DNA of 64,000 bases from positions 124,001 to 188,000 of the forward strand of contig CAXXXO010000001.1 in NCBI GenBank assembly GCA_963674625.2. The letters run 5' to 3'. Below, one piece after another: positions 52,328 to 60,462 of the stretch (position 1 is its first letter; the number at the start of each line of letters is the position of its first letter). This stretch comes from JALHFZ01 sp963674625 (lineage in GTDB: Bacteria > Synergistota > Synergistia > Synergistales > Aminobacteriaceae). Both the position numbers and the translations under genes were made by a program. A model generated the notes under the pieces. The model ran no database searches, was not told the DNA's origin, and was given only the letters and a program-made list of their open reading frames with translations.

Positions 52328-52356
52328 GGCTCTAATGGTGTGAAGGAGGATGTAAA

Positions 52357-54933
52357 TTGGCCTTATCGTATAAAGAACGCTTCCGTTCCGTCCCCTCTCT
52401 TTCCCCGTCGAAAGACGGGGAAAACCGTCTTTCGGAGAATGCTCTCTGGCTTCTCGATCAGCGCTATTTTGCCCGGCGATATGATCCCGCCCTGGGCAAT
52501 GTGCGCAAGGAAAAAACCTTCCGGGAATTCGCCCGAAGGGTGGCAAGGGTGGTTGCCGGCGCCGAAACTCTCTCTCTTTCCGGAAAGGAAGGAGACGTGG
52601 AATGGCTCAGAACCCTCGAGGGCAATATTTTCGACGACATCCTGAACCGCCGCTTCCTCTTCAACTCTCCGTGTCTTTTCGGCACGGGAGCCGGAATGAC
52701 CGTGGACCCGTCCCTTGCAGAAATAATTTACTGCGATCCCGGCGAGATGACCTTTGAGAAATACGATCTTCTCCGCCGTTCCAAGACGAAGAGCCAGCAG
52801 CTTTTCGCCTGCTTCGTCATCGATGTGCCCGACAGCATTGACGGCATTTTCGACTCTGTGAAGGATGCCGCGGTGATCAGCAAGTACGGCGGAGGAGTGG
52901 GGGGCAACTTCGGCCATCTCCGGGAGCGGAGCAGCGCCATAAACGGAGGGATCGGCGGCCAGGCCAGCGGGCCCGTCTCCTTCATGGAGACATGGAACAC
53001 CATGGGAGCCGTGGTGGTGCAGGGGGGCCGGCGGCGGGCGGCTCTCATGGGGATGCTCTTCGACGATCACCCCGATATCTTCGACTTTATCGACGCCAAG
53101 GTGGATGACGGAAAACTGCCCTACTTCAATATTTCCGTCTGCGTCTCCGATGCCCTCATGGCGGCGGCGGAGCGGGGAGGGGACTTCTCCCTTCGGTCCC
53201 GCAGCACCGGCGACCCGGTCCGGACGGTAAAGGGCGAAGACCTGTGGAACAAGCTCTGCGAAAACGCCTGGAAACGGGGGGACCCCGGTATTTTCTTCAT
53301 CGACCGGGCAAACGCTGACAACCTCCTGAAGATGGGCGAGACCTGGAAGATCGAGTCCACGAATCCTTGCGGCGAGCAACCATTGCCCAACTACACGAGC
53401 TGCAATCTGGGGTCGGTGAACGTGGAGGCCTTTGTGACCACCTCTCCCGATGGACGGCGGAGCTTCGATTTCGTCGCCTTCGTCGACCAGATTTTCCGCT
53501 CCATGTACTATCTCGACCTCGTCATCGACGCCTGTTCCTACCCCCTGAAAAGAATAGAGGAGCGGACGAAAAAAATCCGCCCCGTCGGGCTCGGCGTCAT
53601 GGGTCTGGCGGATGCGGCGATCCTTCTCGGAATGCGCTATGGTTCGGGGCAGTTCACCGATTTCTGCGATCTTCTGGGGAGTTCCATGGCAAGCGCCGCC
53701 CTCTGCGCCACAACGGGGATGGTCAGCGAGATGGAGAAGCCCCCCTTCGAGGAAGCTCCCCTGGTCAAAGAGCTTTTTTCTGCCTTCGCCCGGGAGCAGG
53801 GGGAGGAGCTTTTTCCCGAATCCTGGTACGGAAAGCTCGACCGTCCGGGCCTTACGGCGCTGCTTGAAAAAATGCGCTCATCTTCCACGATACCCTTTAC
53901 CCTGGTCAACGCCCTCGAGAGCTTTTTCTCGGCCCGGGGACTCGGAGACGAACAGTCCCGCCTCGTCCTCGCGGGAAAAGTTCTTCTCGCCCTCTCCCGG
54001 GGGCAGCTCAGGAACAGCAGAAGACTTTCCATCGCCCCCACGGGCTCCATCTCCATGCTGATCGACACGAGCGCGGGGATCGAGCCGAATTTCGCCTGGA
54101 GCTGGACCCGACGGATCGCCAAATCCGACGGCGACGGGCAGGAAACGAGGGAGTACTGCCACCGCCTTCTCTCTCCCCGGCAGGTGGAAGAACTCCATGA
54201 AAAGGGGCGTCCCGATGACCGGAACTTCGTCACGGCCTATGACATCTCCCCCGAGGAGCACGTGGAGGTGACGGGCATCTTTGCCGCAGTCGTGGACAGC
54301 GGCATAAGCAAGACGGTGAACCTCCCGACGGCGGCGACCGTGGACGATGTGAAGAAAATCTACCGCCGCTGCTACTCCATGGGGGCGAAGGGGATCACCA
54401 TCTACCGGGACGGCTCCCGGTCCTTCCAGCCCATCGAGGCGGCGAAAAAGCCCGAGGAGCAGGTGGTCCACACAAGCCGGGTGAAGGAACGGCCGGGCCT
54501 CGTGGTCTTCGGAAAGACCATCAAGGAGCAGACCCCCTGGGGAAGCATCTACGTTACCGTGAATTACGACGGGACGGAGCCCTTCGAGGTCTTCGCCACC
54601 ATCGGCAAGAGCGGCTCGGAGCTGAAGGCCATGACGGAGGCCCTCTCGAGGGCGATCTCCATCGGGCTGAGAAGCGGAGGCAAGCTGGAGGACTTCATTG
54701 CCACCCTGAAGGGGCTGTCAGGCAAGGAATACTGGCTCTTCCAGTTCGACGACAAGCACGTGGCCCGGTCCATCCCCGACGCCATCGCCGTGCTTCTGGA
54801 GAAGCTTCTGGGCAAGGACGGGGCGGTCCCCGGGCATGACGGAGGAGTTGAGTGCCCCGAATGCGGCGCTCCCATGGAGATGATCTCGGGGTGCGAATAC
54901 TGCTTCAGCTGCGGCTATTCCCCCTGCAAATAA
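52357..54933 (+). CDS. nrdJ: Adenosylcobalamin-dependent ribonucleotide reductase (class II, NrdJ)
   Basis: An 858-residue B12-dependent enzyme reducing ribonucleotides to deoxyribonucleotides. The first reducible-thiol Cys is in LFACFVIDVPDS near residue 153. YGGGVGGNFGHLR and the catalytic NPCGEQPLPNYTSCNLGSVN near residues 336-355 are class II hallmarks, and SIAPTGSISML follows. The C-terminus is a CPECG...CxxCxYC zinc ribbon that also brings a redox thiol pair. TTG 52357 is the start, with AAGGAGG at seven bases. Class II enzymes work with or without oxygen and need no small subunit, consistent with an anaerobe. Divergent from the MalY/PatB gene. Confidence 0.95.
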   Translation: MALSYKERFRSVPSLSPSKDGENRLSENALWLLDQRYFARRYDPALGNVRKEKTFREFARRVARVVAGAETLSLSGKEGDVEWLRTLEGNIFDDILNRRFLFNSPCLFGTGAGMTVDPSLAEIIYCDPGEMTFEKYDLLRRSKTKSQQLFACFVIDVPDSIDGIFDSVKDAAVISKYGGGVGGNFGHLRERSSAINGGIGGQASGPVSFMETWNTMGAVVVQGGRRRAALMGMLFDDHPDIFDFIDAKVDDGKLPYFNISVCVSDALMAAAERGGDFSLRSRSTGDPVRTVKGEDLWNKLCENAWKRGDPGIFFIDRANADNLLKMGETWKIESTNPCGEQPLPNYTSCNLGSVNVEAFVTTSPDGRRSFDFVAFVDQIFRSMYYLDLVIDACSYPLKRIEERTKKIRPVGLGVMGLADAAILLGMRYGSGQFTDFCDLLGSSMASAALCATTGMVSEMEKPPFEEAPLVKELFSAFAREQGEELFPESWYGKLDRPGLTALLEKMRSSSTIPFTLVNALESFFSARGLGDEQSRLVLAGKVLLALSRGQLRNSRRLSIAPTGSISMLIDTSAGIEPNFAWSWTRRIAKSDGDGQETREYCHRLLSPRQVEELHEKGRPDDRNFVTAYDISPEEHVEVTGIFAAVVDSGISKTVNLPTAATVDDVKKIYRRCYSMGAKGITIYRDGSRSFQPIEAAKKPEEQVVHTSRVKERPGLVVFGKTIKEQTPWGSIYVTVNYDGTEPFEVFATIGKSGSELKAMTEALSRAISIGLRSGGKLEDFIATLKGLSGKEYWLFQFDDKHVARSIPDAIAVLLEKLLGKDGAVPGHDGGVECPECGAPMEMISGCEYCFSCGYSPCK

Positions 54934-54967
54934 ACGGCTTGGTTTTTGAAGAAAGGGAGGGTTGCCC

Positions 54968-55609
54968 ATGCGGCTTGAAGGACCGCGCAATCAGATAGTC
55001 GAGTTCGGCCGGCGTCTCGTGACGGCCCGCCTCACTACGGGGACGGGCGGAAATCTGAGCGTTTTTGACCGGAAGGAAGGGCTCGTGGCGATCAAGCCCT
55101 CGGGGGTGGACTATTTCGAGATGAAACCCGGGGATGTTGCCCTCTTCGAACTGAACGGGACACCCGTGGAGGTGCCGAAGAAGCCCTCGAGCGAGACGGC
55201 GATGCACCTGGAAGTATACCGGCGGCGGGACGACATAAATGCGGTAGTCCACACCCACTCCGTCTTCGCCACGACCATCGCGTGCATGGGGTGGGAACTG
55301 CCGGCGGTCCACTACGTAGTCGGCTTTTCAGGATGCAAGGTTCCCCTAGCTCCCTATGCTACCTTCGGAACGCAGGAACTTGCCCGAAACACCGCCGATG
55401 CCCTGGGCAGCTTCAATGCGGTCCTCATGGCAAATCACGGCCTGCTCGCCGTGGGGGGGACAATGCTCCGGGCCTTTTCCACCGCCGAGGAGATCGAGCT
55501 TGCGGCCGAGATCTACGTGCGGGGGAAAGCAATGGGAGAGCCGGTGATCCTGCCCAAAGAAGAGATGGACAAAATCACGGAAAAATTCTTGAACTACGGC
55601 CAAAAGTGA
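54968..55609 (+). CDS. Class II aldolase/adducin-family protein
   Basis: A 213-residue zinc aldolase of the L-fuculose/L-ribulose-phosphate type. GTGGNLS near residue 27, KPSGVDYFEM near 47, the catalytic Glu in SSETAMHLEVYRRR near 76, HTHS with two Zn ligands near 94 and ANHGLLAVG near 155 are all present. It would cleave a sugar-1-phosphate to dihydroxyacetone phosphate and an aldehyde; the substrate cannot be told from sequence. GGGAGG lies seven bases before ATG 54968. It follows nrdJ after 34 bases. Confidence 0.87.
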   Translation: MRLEGPRNQIVEFGRRLVTARLTTGTGGNLSVFDRKEGLVAIKPSGVDYFEMKPGDVALFELNGTPVEVPKKPSSETAMHLEVYRRRDDINAVVHTHSVFATTIACMGWELPAVHYVVGFSGCKVPLAPYATFGTQELARNTADALGSFNAVLMANHGLLAVGGTMLRAFSTAEEIELAAEIYVRGKAMGEPVILPKEEMDKITEKFLNYGQK

Positions 55610-55651
55610 ACTGACGGGGCGAAACCAGAAGGATAAAGGGCCTGAAGAAGT

Positions 55652-56014
55652 TCAGACGACCCTGTCGAAGAGGAATCCGAGGATTTCGTTTCGCCGCTCG
55701 ATCATCCGGACGATTTCGTCGGGAGGGATTTTGCGTATAATCCTGTCCTCGCCGTTGCTCTCGGTAACCACGACCTGAATCAAATCCGCCTCCTCCCGGA
55801 TGGCGAAGCGGAGATGGCGGAAGTGAAGGGCGGCCAGTTTCTGATAGTTCTCGAGGGCCCCTTCGAGATCTTTGCCGGTTTGACGGGTACTGGCAAACGC
55901 CTGCGAAAAAGCCCGCTGAACCCCGTAGGAATTCCGAAGCTTATCGGAATCGCCCGGAGCCTGCGGAAATTTTTTCCCGGCGAGGGGAGACAAAACAGGA
56001 ACGGGAGAGATCAT
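55652..56014 (-). CDS. flaG: FlaG-family flagellar protein
   Basis: A 120-residue protein. The C-terminal part has the FlaG consensus: ADLIQVVVTESNGEDRIIRKIPPDEIVRMI and ILGFLFDRVV. FlaG regulates filament length in bacteria with polar flagella, often next to flagellin and fliD; no other flagellar gene is in the window. GGAGG lies nine bases before ATG 56014. Upstream in-frame sequence overlaps the metK promoter and is not protein-like, so this start is preferred. Confidence 0.72.
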   Translation of the reverse strand: MISPVPVLSPLAGKKFPQAPGDSDKLRNSYGVQRAFSQAFASTRQTGKDLEGALENYQKLAALHFRHLRFAIREEADLIQVVVTESNGEDRIIRKIPPDEIVRMIERRNEILGFLFDRVV

Positions 56015-56116
56015 GGCTGTCACCTCCGGTAGATCATGCCGCTTTATGAAATATACTTCCCGGGACTGAAAGAAGTCAAGCAATTTCCAAAAATTCTTCA
56101 GGCAGTGCAGGGAAAA

Positions 56117-56144
56117 TTGACAGGGGACGTAAAAAAGGTATAAT
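56117..56144 (+). promoter_or_regulatory. Sigma-70-type promoter of metK
   Basis: TTGACA at 56117-56122 and TATAAT at 56139-56144 with a 16-base spacer. Transcription would begin about 30 bases before the SAM riboswitch. Confidence 0.85.
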
Positions 56145-56175
56145 TCTTGTGATGCATTTTCCTTGACAATTGAGA

Positions 56176-56276
56176 CTCTTATCGAGAGAGGTGGAGGGAC
56201 TGGCCCGATGAAGCCCGGCAACCTGCCTGAAAAGGTATGGTGCCAATACCAGCAGCCAATGGCTGACTGATAAGAG
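56176..56276 (+). ncRNA. SAM-I (S-box) riboswitch aptamer
   Basis: Conserved core: CTTATCGAGAGAGGTGGAGG at 56178-56197, ACTGGCCCGATGAAGCCCGG through 56218, AACCTGCC, GGTATGGTGCCAATACCAGC, and GATAAGAG closing helix P1 at 56269-56276 with CTCTTATC at 56176-56183. All four helices of the SAM-I junction can be traced. It binds S-adenosylmethionine and acts before metK, so SAM represses its own synthesis. Confidence 0.95.
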
Positions 56277-56295
56277 GGACGTTTGACGCACATTC

Positions 56296-56327
56296 AAAGG
56301 CCCTTCTTCGTGAAGGGCCTTTTTTTG
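56296..56327 (+). terminator. Riboswitch-controlled terminator before metK
   Basis: AAAGGCCCTTC (56296-56306) pairs with GAAGGGCCTTT (56312-56322), followed by a T run to 56327. In the SAM-bound state it would form and stop transcription. Confidence 0.88.
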
Positions 56328-56359
56328 TCTACCCAATTCTGAAACAGGAGGAAAAAATT

Positions 56360-57568
56360 GTGACGAAAAAGCATTATCTCTTCTCGTCCGAATCTGTCAC
56401 CGAGGGGCACCCCGACAAGGTAGCCGACCAGATTTCCGACGGAATTCTCGACGCGATTCTCGAGCGGGACCCCCAGGGACGGGTCGCCTGCGAAGTTCTC
56501 TGCACAACCGGCCTGGTGATGGTGGCGGGGGAGATCTCCACCGAGACCTACGTGGACATTCCGAAGATCGCCCGGGAGATCGTGAAGGAAATAGGGTATA
56601 CACGGGCAAAGTACGGCTTCGACGGAGACACCTGTGCCGTTTTGACCGCCATTGACGAGCAGTCCGAGAATATCTGCCGCGGAGTGGATTCGTCTCTCGA
56701 AGTCCGGGAGCACCTTGGCGGCGAAGAGGAGCTCGAAAAGACCGGTGCGGGCGACCAGGGGATGATGATCGGCTTCGCCTGCAGCGAGACGGAAGAGTAC
56801 CTTCCCATGTCCATCGCCCTCGCCCACCGGCTCGCCAGGAAACTTGCGGAAGTTCGGAAGGACAGAACCCTTCCCTATCTCCGGCCCGACGGCAAGACCC
56901 AAATAACCCTGGAGTACGTCGACGGCAAGGCCGTCAAGGCCCATACCATCGTGATCTCCGCCCAGCATCATCCCAAGGCGGCGGCAGAACAGATCCGCAG
57001 GGACATTAAAAAACACGTCATCGACCCCGTTATGCCTCCCGAGCTTATGGCCGCAGACACCCGCATCCTCGTGAACCCCACGGGGTGCTTCGAAAAGGGC
57101 GGCCCCATGGCGGACACGGGGCTCACCGGACGCAAGATCATCGTGGATACCTACGGGGGTTGGGTCTCCCACGGAGGCGGAGCCTTCTCCGGCAAGGACC
57201 CGACGAAGGTGGACCGTTCCGGCGCCTACATGGCCCGGTATGCCGCGAAGAACGTGGTGGCCGCAGGTCTGGCCGAACAGTGCCTCGTCCAGGTCGCCTA
57301 CGCCATCGGCGTTGCGGAGCCCGTCTCCATCATGATCGACACCTTCGGAACGGCGCAGGGCATCTCCGACGAGGAGATCACGGTTATCGTGAAAAAGGTC
57401 TTCGATTTCCGTCCCGCGGCGATCATCCGGGACCTGGACCTCAGAAAACCTCAGTATCGGCGTCTTGCCGCCTACGGACACATGGGGCGGATCGATCTCG
57501 ACCCTCTCCCCGCCTGGGAGCGCACCGACCGGGCGGAAGAGATGTCCCGCATGGCGAGGGGAGAATAA
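56360..57568 (+). CDS. metK: S-adenosylmethionine synthetase
   Basis: A 402-residue enzyme making SAM from methionine and ATP. It has SSESVTEGHPDKVADQISD at residues 10-28, GDQGMMIGFACSET near 130, the P-loop-like GGGAFSGKDPTKVDRSGAY near 275 and the final LxAYGHMGR segment. Length matches the family. The start is GTG 56360 with AGGAGG nearby. It sits behind the riboswitch, so its expression responds to SAM. The RsbW-like gene follows after 22 bases. Confidence 0.97.
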   Translation: MTKKHYLFSSESVTEGHPDKVADQISDGILDAILERDPQGRVACEVLCTTGLVMVAGEISTETYVDIPKIAREIVKEIGYTRAKYGFDGDTCAVLTAIDEQSENICRGVDSSLEVREHLGGEEELEKTGAGDQGMMIGFACSETEEYLPMSIALAHRLARKLAEVRKDRTLPYLRPDGKTQITLEYVDGKAVKAHTIVISAQHHPKAAAEQIRRDIKKHVIDPVMPPELMAADTRILVNPTGCFEKGGPMADTGLTGRKIIVDTYGGWVSHGGGAFSGKDPTKVDRSGAYMARYAAKNVVAAGLAEQCLVQVAYAIGVAEPVSIMIDTFGTAQGISDEEITVIVKKVFDFRPAAIIRDLDLRKPQYRRLAAYGHMGRIDLDPLPAWERTDRAEEMSRMARGE

Positions 57569-57590
57569 CGGCTTCCGCGGAGGGGAGAGC

Positions 57591-58019
57591 ATGGACTCCG
57601 GAAGAGAGCTGATGAATCTGCGGTTCAGTTCCATCGGTGAATTCATCCCCCACCGGCAGTCCCTTCTGAGGATCTGCGAGGAAAACTGCGGACCGGTGGA
57701 TGGCCTCGCCCTGTTTGTTTCACTGAACGAGGCGGTCAACAACGCCCTCCTTCACGGGAACAGGGATATTCCCGAAGGAGCGGTGAATCTTGCCCTCCGG
57801 ACGGAGGGCAGCCGGCTGTGCATCGACATCCGCTCCGCGGGGCAGGAGCGTCTCCTTCCCTCCCTTCCGAATCATTCCCTTCAGCCCGACGGTTTTCGGG
57901 AAAGCGGGCGGGGGCTGCATATCATGCGGTCCCTGGTGGATTATTTTTCGATCGAAGAAACGGGTTTGCAGGTTACTCTCTGCATGGAAAAAAACCCCGG
58001 AGAGGAGACGAATCCATGA
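57591..58019 (+). CDS. RsbW/SpoIIAB-like anti-sigma-type ATPase
   Basis: A 142-residue GHKL-fold (HATPase_c) protein. SLNEAVNNALLHGN near residue 43-56 is the N-box of RsbW-type serine kinases, and GRGLHIMRSLVDYFS near 110 is the G2-like box. These proteins bind a sigma factor or a STAS-domain antagonist and are part of partner-switching stress regulation. No sigma or STAS gene is adjacent. GGAGGGGAG precedes ATG 57591. Its stop overlaps the phosphatase gene's start (ATGA), so the two are coupled. Confidence 0.82.
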   Translation: MDSGRELMNLRFSSIGEFIPHRQSLLRICEENCGPVDGLALFVSLNEAVNNALLHGNRDIPEGAVNLALRTEGSRLCIDIRSAGQERLLPSLPNHSLQPDGFRESGRGLHIMRSLVDYFSIEETGLQVTLCMEKNPGEETNP

Positions 58020-59089
58020 AGGAACGGAAAGATGTCGAAACAGGAGAGAGCGGGTTTTCTCTGCCCTTTTCCCTTCGACTCGGGACGGGGTGCATTTCCT
58101 TCGAAGGATCGGAGCTTCTCGATATGTTCAGCGAAGCCCTTGTGCTCTGGGAGAAGGAAACCGGGAGGGTCCTCTTCATGAATGAAGCGGCAAGAGTTCT
58201 TTACGGCTGCGCCGATGACCTTCCCCTGTTCGTTTCGGAGGTCTATCCGGAGTGGAAGGAGCGGCCGGATTCATCCTATTCCGTCAGCACTGCAAATCAT
58301 CGCAGAAAAGATGGTTCGGTGGTCCCGGTCAGAATGACCTGCCGCATTTTTCCGTCCCCGGCAGGGGAGATCGTGATGATGGTCGCCGCGGATATTTCTC
58401 CTCAGAGCGCGGCCCAGGAGAGCGTCGTCCTGGCTTCTGCGATTCAGCGGGAATTTCTTCCGGGAGATCTGACCGAGGGAAGCATCCTGGAAATCCGGAA
58501 TATCTACCGCCCGCTTTTTCTCATCAGCGGCGATATGTTCGGTTATTCCTGGGAAAAAAAAGGAGAAGTCCTGAGCGGCTTCATCGTCGATGTCATGGGG
58601 CACGGCGTGCCTGCGGCCCTGCAGACCTCCGTCCTCATGATCCTTTTCCGGCAGGCCTTCGAAGAGCGGCCGGCCGGCGAGCCCCTGTGCGAAAAACTCT
58701 TCTGGGTCAACCGAATGGCCATGAACAGGATACTTTCAGATTCCTTCGCGGCGGCCCTCTGTTTCCGCGCCGAGCTTTCGAGGAAAAGGATCGAGTGGTG
58801 TTCTGCAGGCATTCCGGCTTTTCTTGCCGGAAACCGGAGGGGCATTGAAAAAAAAGAAGTTTCAGGCTCTCTGCTCGGGCTCTCGGGCCCTGCGGACTAT
58901 GGAGAAGGTTCGATGGAGATCAAACCGGGGGACTACTTTTTCTTTCTTTCCGACGGGTTTCTCGAACGGCCCGGAATGATGCCCCGGGAAGGGATGACTT
59001 TCTCCGCATGCTACGATCATCTCTTCTCCCTCGCCTATTCCGGCGTGCCCCGGGACGACCAGACGGCCCTCGGACTTCACTTCCTTTAA
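58016..59089 (+). CDS. PAS-domain PP2C-type phosphatase (RsbU/SpoIIE family)
   Basis: A 357-residue protein. A PAS-like sensor occupies about residues 35-135. The SpoIIE-type PP2C phosphatase domain follows (about 140-355) with SGDMFGYSW, FIVDVMGHGVPAALQTSVLM and a final FFFLSDGFLER, where the Asp residues bind the Mn2+/Mg2+ pair. It would dephosphorylate a STAS-domain antagonist opposed to the RsbW-like kinase encoded just upstream. No membrane segment. It overlaps the convergent hybrid kinase gene by four bases. Confidence 0.88.
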   Translation: MKERKDVETGESGFSLPFSLRLGTGCISFEGSELLDMFSEALVLWEKETGRVLFMNEAARVLYGCADDLPLFVSEVYPEWKERPDSSYSVSTANHRRKDGSVVPVRMTCRIFPSPAGEIVMMVAADISPQSAAQESVVLASAIQREFLPGDLTEGSILEIRNIYRPLFLISGDMFGYSWEKKGEVLSGFIVDVMGHGVPAALQTSVLMILFRQAFEERPAGEPLCEKLFWVNRMAMNRILSDSFAAALCFRAELSRKRIEWCSAGIPAFLAGNRRGIEKKEVSGSLLGLSGPADYGEGSMEIKPGDYFFFLSDGFLERPGMMPREGMTFSACYDHLFSLAYSGVPRDDQTALGLHFL

Positions 59090-60339
59090 GGATTCCGCCC
59101 GTGCCGCAGGATCTTGTTCTTCATGTCTGCGAAACTCGCAGGCTTCGCGAGATAATCGTCCATTCCCGCATCAAGGCACATCTGCCTGTCTCCGTCCATG
59201 GCGCAGGCCGTCATGGCGATGATCAGGGACCTCTTCCCGTCTTTTTCTTCTCTCTTTCTCATTTCCCCGGCTATCTCCAGCCCGTCCATGCCCGGCATCC
59301 GGACGTCCAGAAAAACCACGTCATAAAAGTGCTTCTCCATCATGGAAAGGGCTTCAGGTCCGCTCTCAGCCAGGGCGACAGTCCACTCGGGCCCTCCTTT
59401 TTTGCGGAGGACGGTCTTCGTCAGCGTTCCGTTGAACCGATTGTCATCGATGACGAGAATGGAAAGTTCCCGGTCCTTCTGTTTGCAGGCCGGTTCTTCG
59501 AAAGGGGAGGAGGCTTCCTCCGGGGAGGGAGGGGAAGATGTTTTTTTCAGGATAAGTGTGAAGTAGATGACCGTCTCTCCGCAGTTCCCCGTTCCGATGC
59601 TGAGGTCTCCTCTCATGGCGCCGATGATCTCCCGGGCTATCAGAAAACCCATGCCGGCCCGGTCGAAACGGTCTGAAGAAGAGGTTCGGTCAAGGGGCGA
59701 ATGCTCAAGGGCCTCCCGAATTTGTTTCTCGGAAATTCCTTCTTCCATGGAGATAAGAAATTTCAGGGGAACTTTATCTCCCTTCTTATCTTCGGAGGAG
59801 ACTTTCAGCGAGATCTTCCCCTTCGGGGTAAAGGCAACGGCGCTTTTCACCAGGTTTTGAAGCACCTGCCTGAGCCGGGTGCTGTCTCCGACTAAAAGGT
59901 CCGGTATGGAAGGGTCTATTGTCATTTCAAGGTCAAGGCTGCGCTGCCGGACTGCCAGAGCGAGGGGGCAGACGGCCTGGCCGCAGCAGGAGCGAAGGGC
60001 GAAGGGTGCCGGACGGATCAGCAGGGCTCCCGCTTCGAGAAGGGAAAGGTCGAGAAGTTCTTCCACGAGGACGAGAAGTTCGCTTGAAGAGGCTGCGAGG
60101 ATATCTACGAATTTTTTCTGTTCGAGATCGAGCTTTGTCCCCTGCAGAAAATTCACCACCCCGACGATAGAGTTCAGGGGGGTGCGGATTTCGTGGCTCA
60201 GGCCGGCGATAAAGCCGCTCTTGCGGCGGTTTTTATCCCGGGCTTTTTCAAGGGCGGATTGAAGATCCTCCCTCTGCATATCGTTCCAGAGTCCGTTTTT
60301 TTTCCTTCGGCCCGACAGCCGGGAGAAAGGTTCGTCCAT
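59086..60339 (-). CDS. Hybrid histidine kinase with C-terminal receiver, ATP-site motifs eroded
   Basis: A 417-residue cytoplasmic protein. The H-box GLSHEIRTPLNSIVG (near residue 46) is intact. The GHKL domain follows, but its N-box reads NLVKSAVAFTP (expected NLxxNAxKFT) and the G1 box reads SMEEGIS (expected DxGxGI), so ATP binding may be poor. GMGFLIAREIIGAM retains a G2-like loop. A C-terminal receiver domain (about 292-415) has IDDNRFN, the phospho-Asp in VFLDVRMPGMDG and the AKP lysine segment. It could act as a phosphatase or scaffold instead of a kinase. No membrane segment or sensor domain. Confidence 0.85.
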   Translation of the reverse strand: MDEPFSRLSGRRKKNGLWNDMQREDLQSALEKARDKNRRKSGFIAGLSHEIRTPLNSIVGVVNFLQGTKLDLEQKKFVDILAASSSELLVLVEELLDLSLLEAGALLIRPAPFALRSCCGQAVCPLALAVRQRSLDLEMTIDPSIPDLLVGDSTRLRQVLQNLVKSAVAFTPKGKISLKVSSEDKKGDKVPLKFLISMEEGISEKQIREALEHSPLDRTSSSDRFDRAGMGFLIAREIIGAMRGDLSIGTGNCGETVIYFTLILKKTSSPPSPEEASSPFEEPACKQKDRELSILVIDDNRFNGTLTKTVLRKKGGPEWTVALAESGPEALSMMEKHFYDVVFLDVRMPGMDGLEIAGEMRKREEKDGKRSLIIAMTACAMDGDRQMCLDAGMDDYLAKPASFADMKNKILRHGRNP

Positions 60340-60462
60340 AGGGCAGCACCCTTTTTTGCAATAAAATACGAAGTACTTCCTGATTATACCTGAAGAAGAG
60401 AGGGAAAGAAAAAAGGGGGGATTTCTCCCCCCGAGCAGCCACAAGTTCCTTAAAGAGCCTGC

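Noticed and set aside
52161..52356. Cobalamin riboswitch upstream of the B12-dependent nrdJ
   Set aside because: The 196-base spacer is too short for the full aptamer plus promoter and no B12-box-like sequence is visible.
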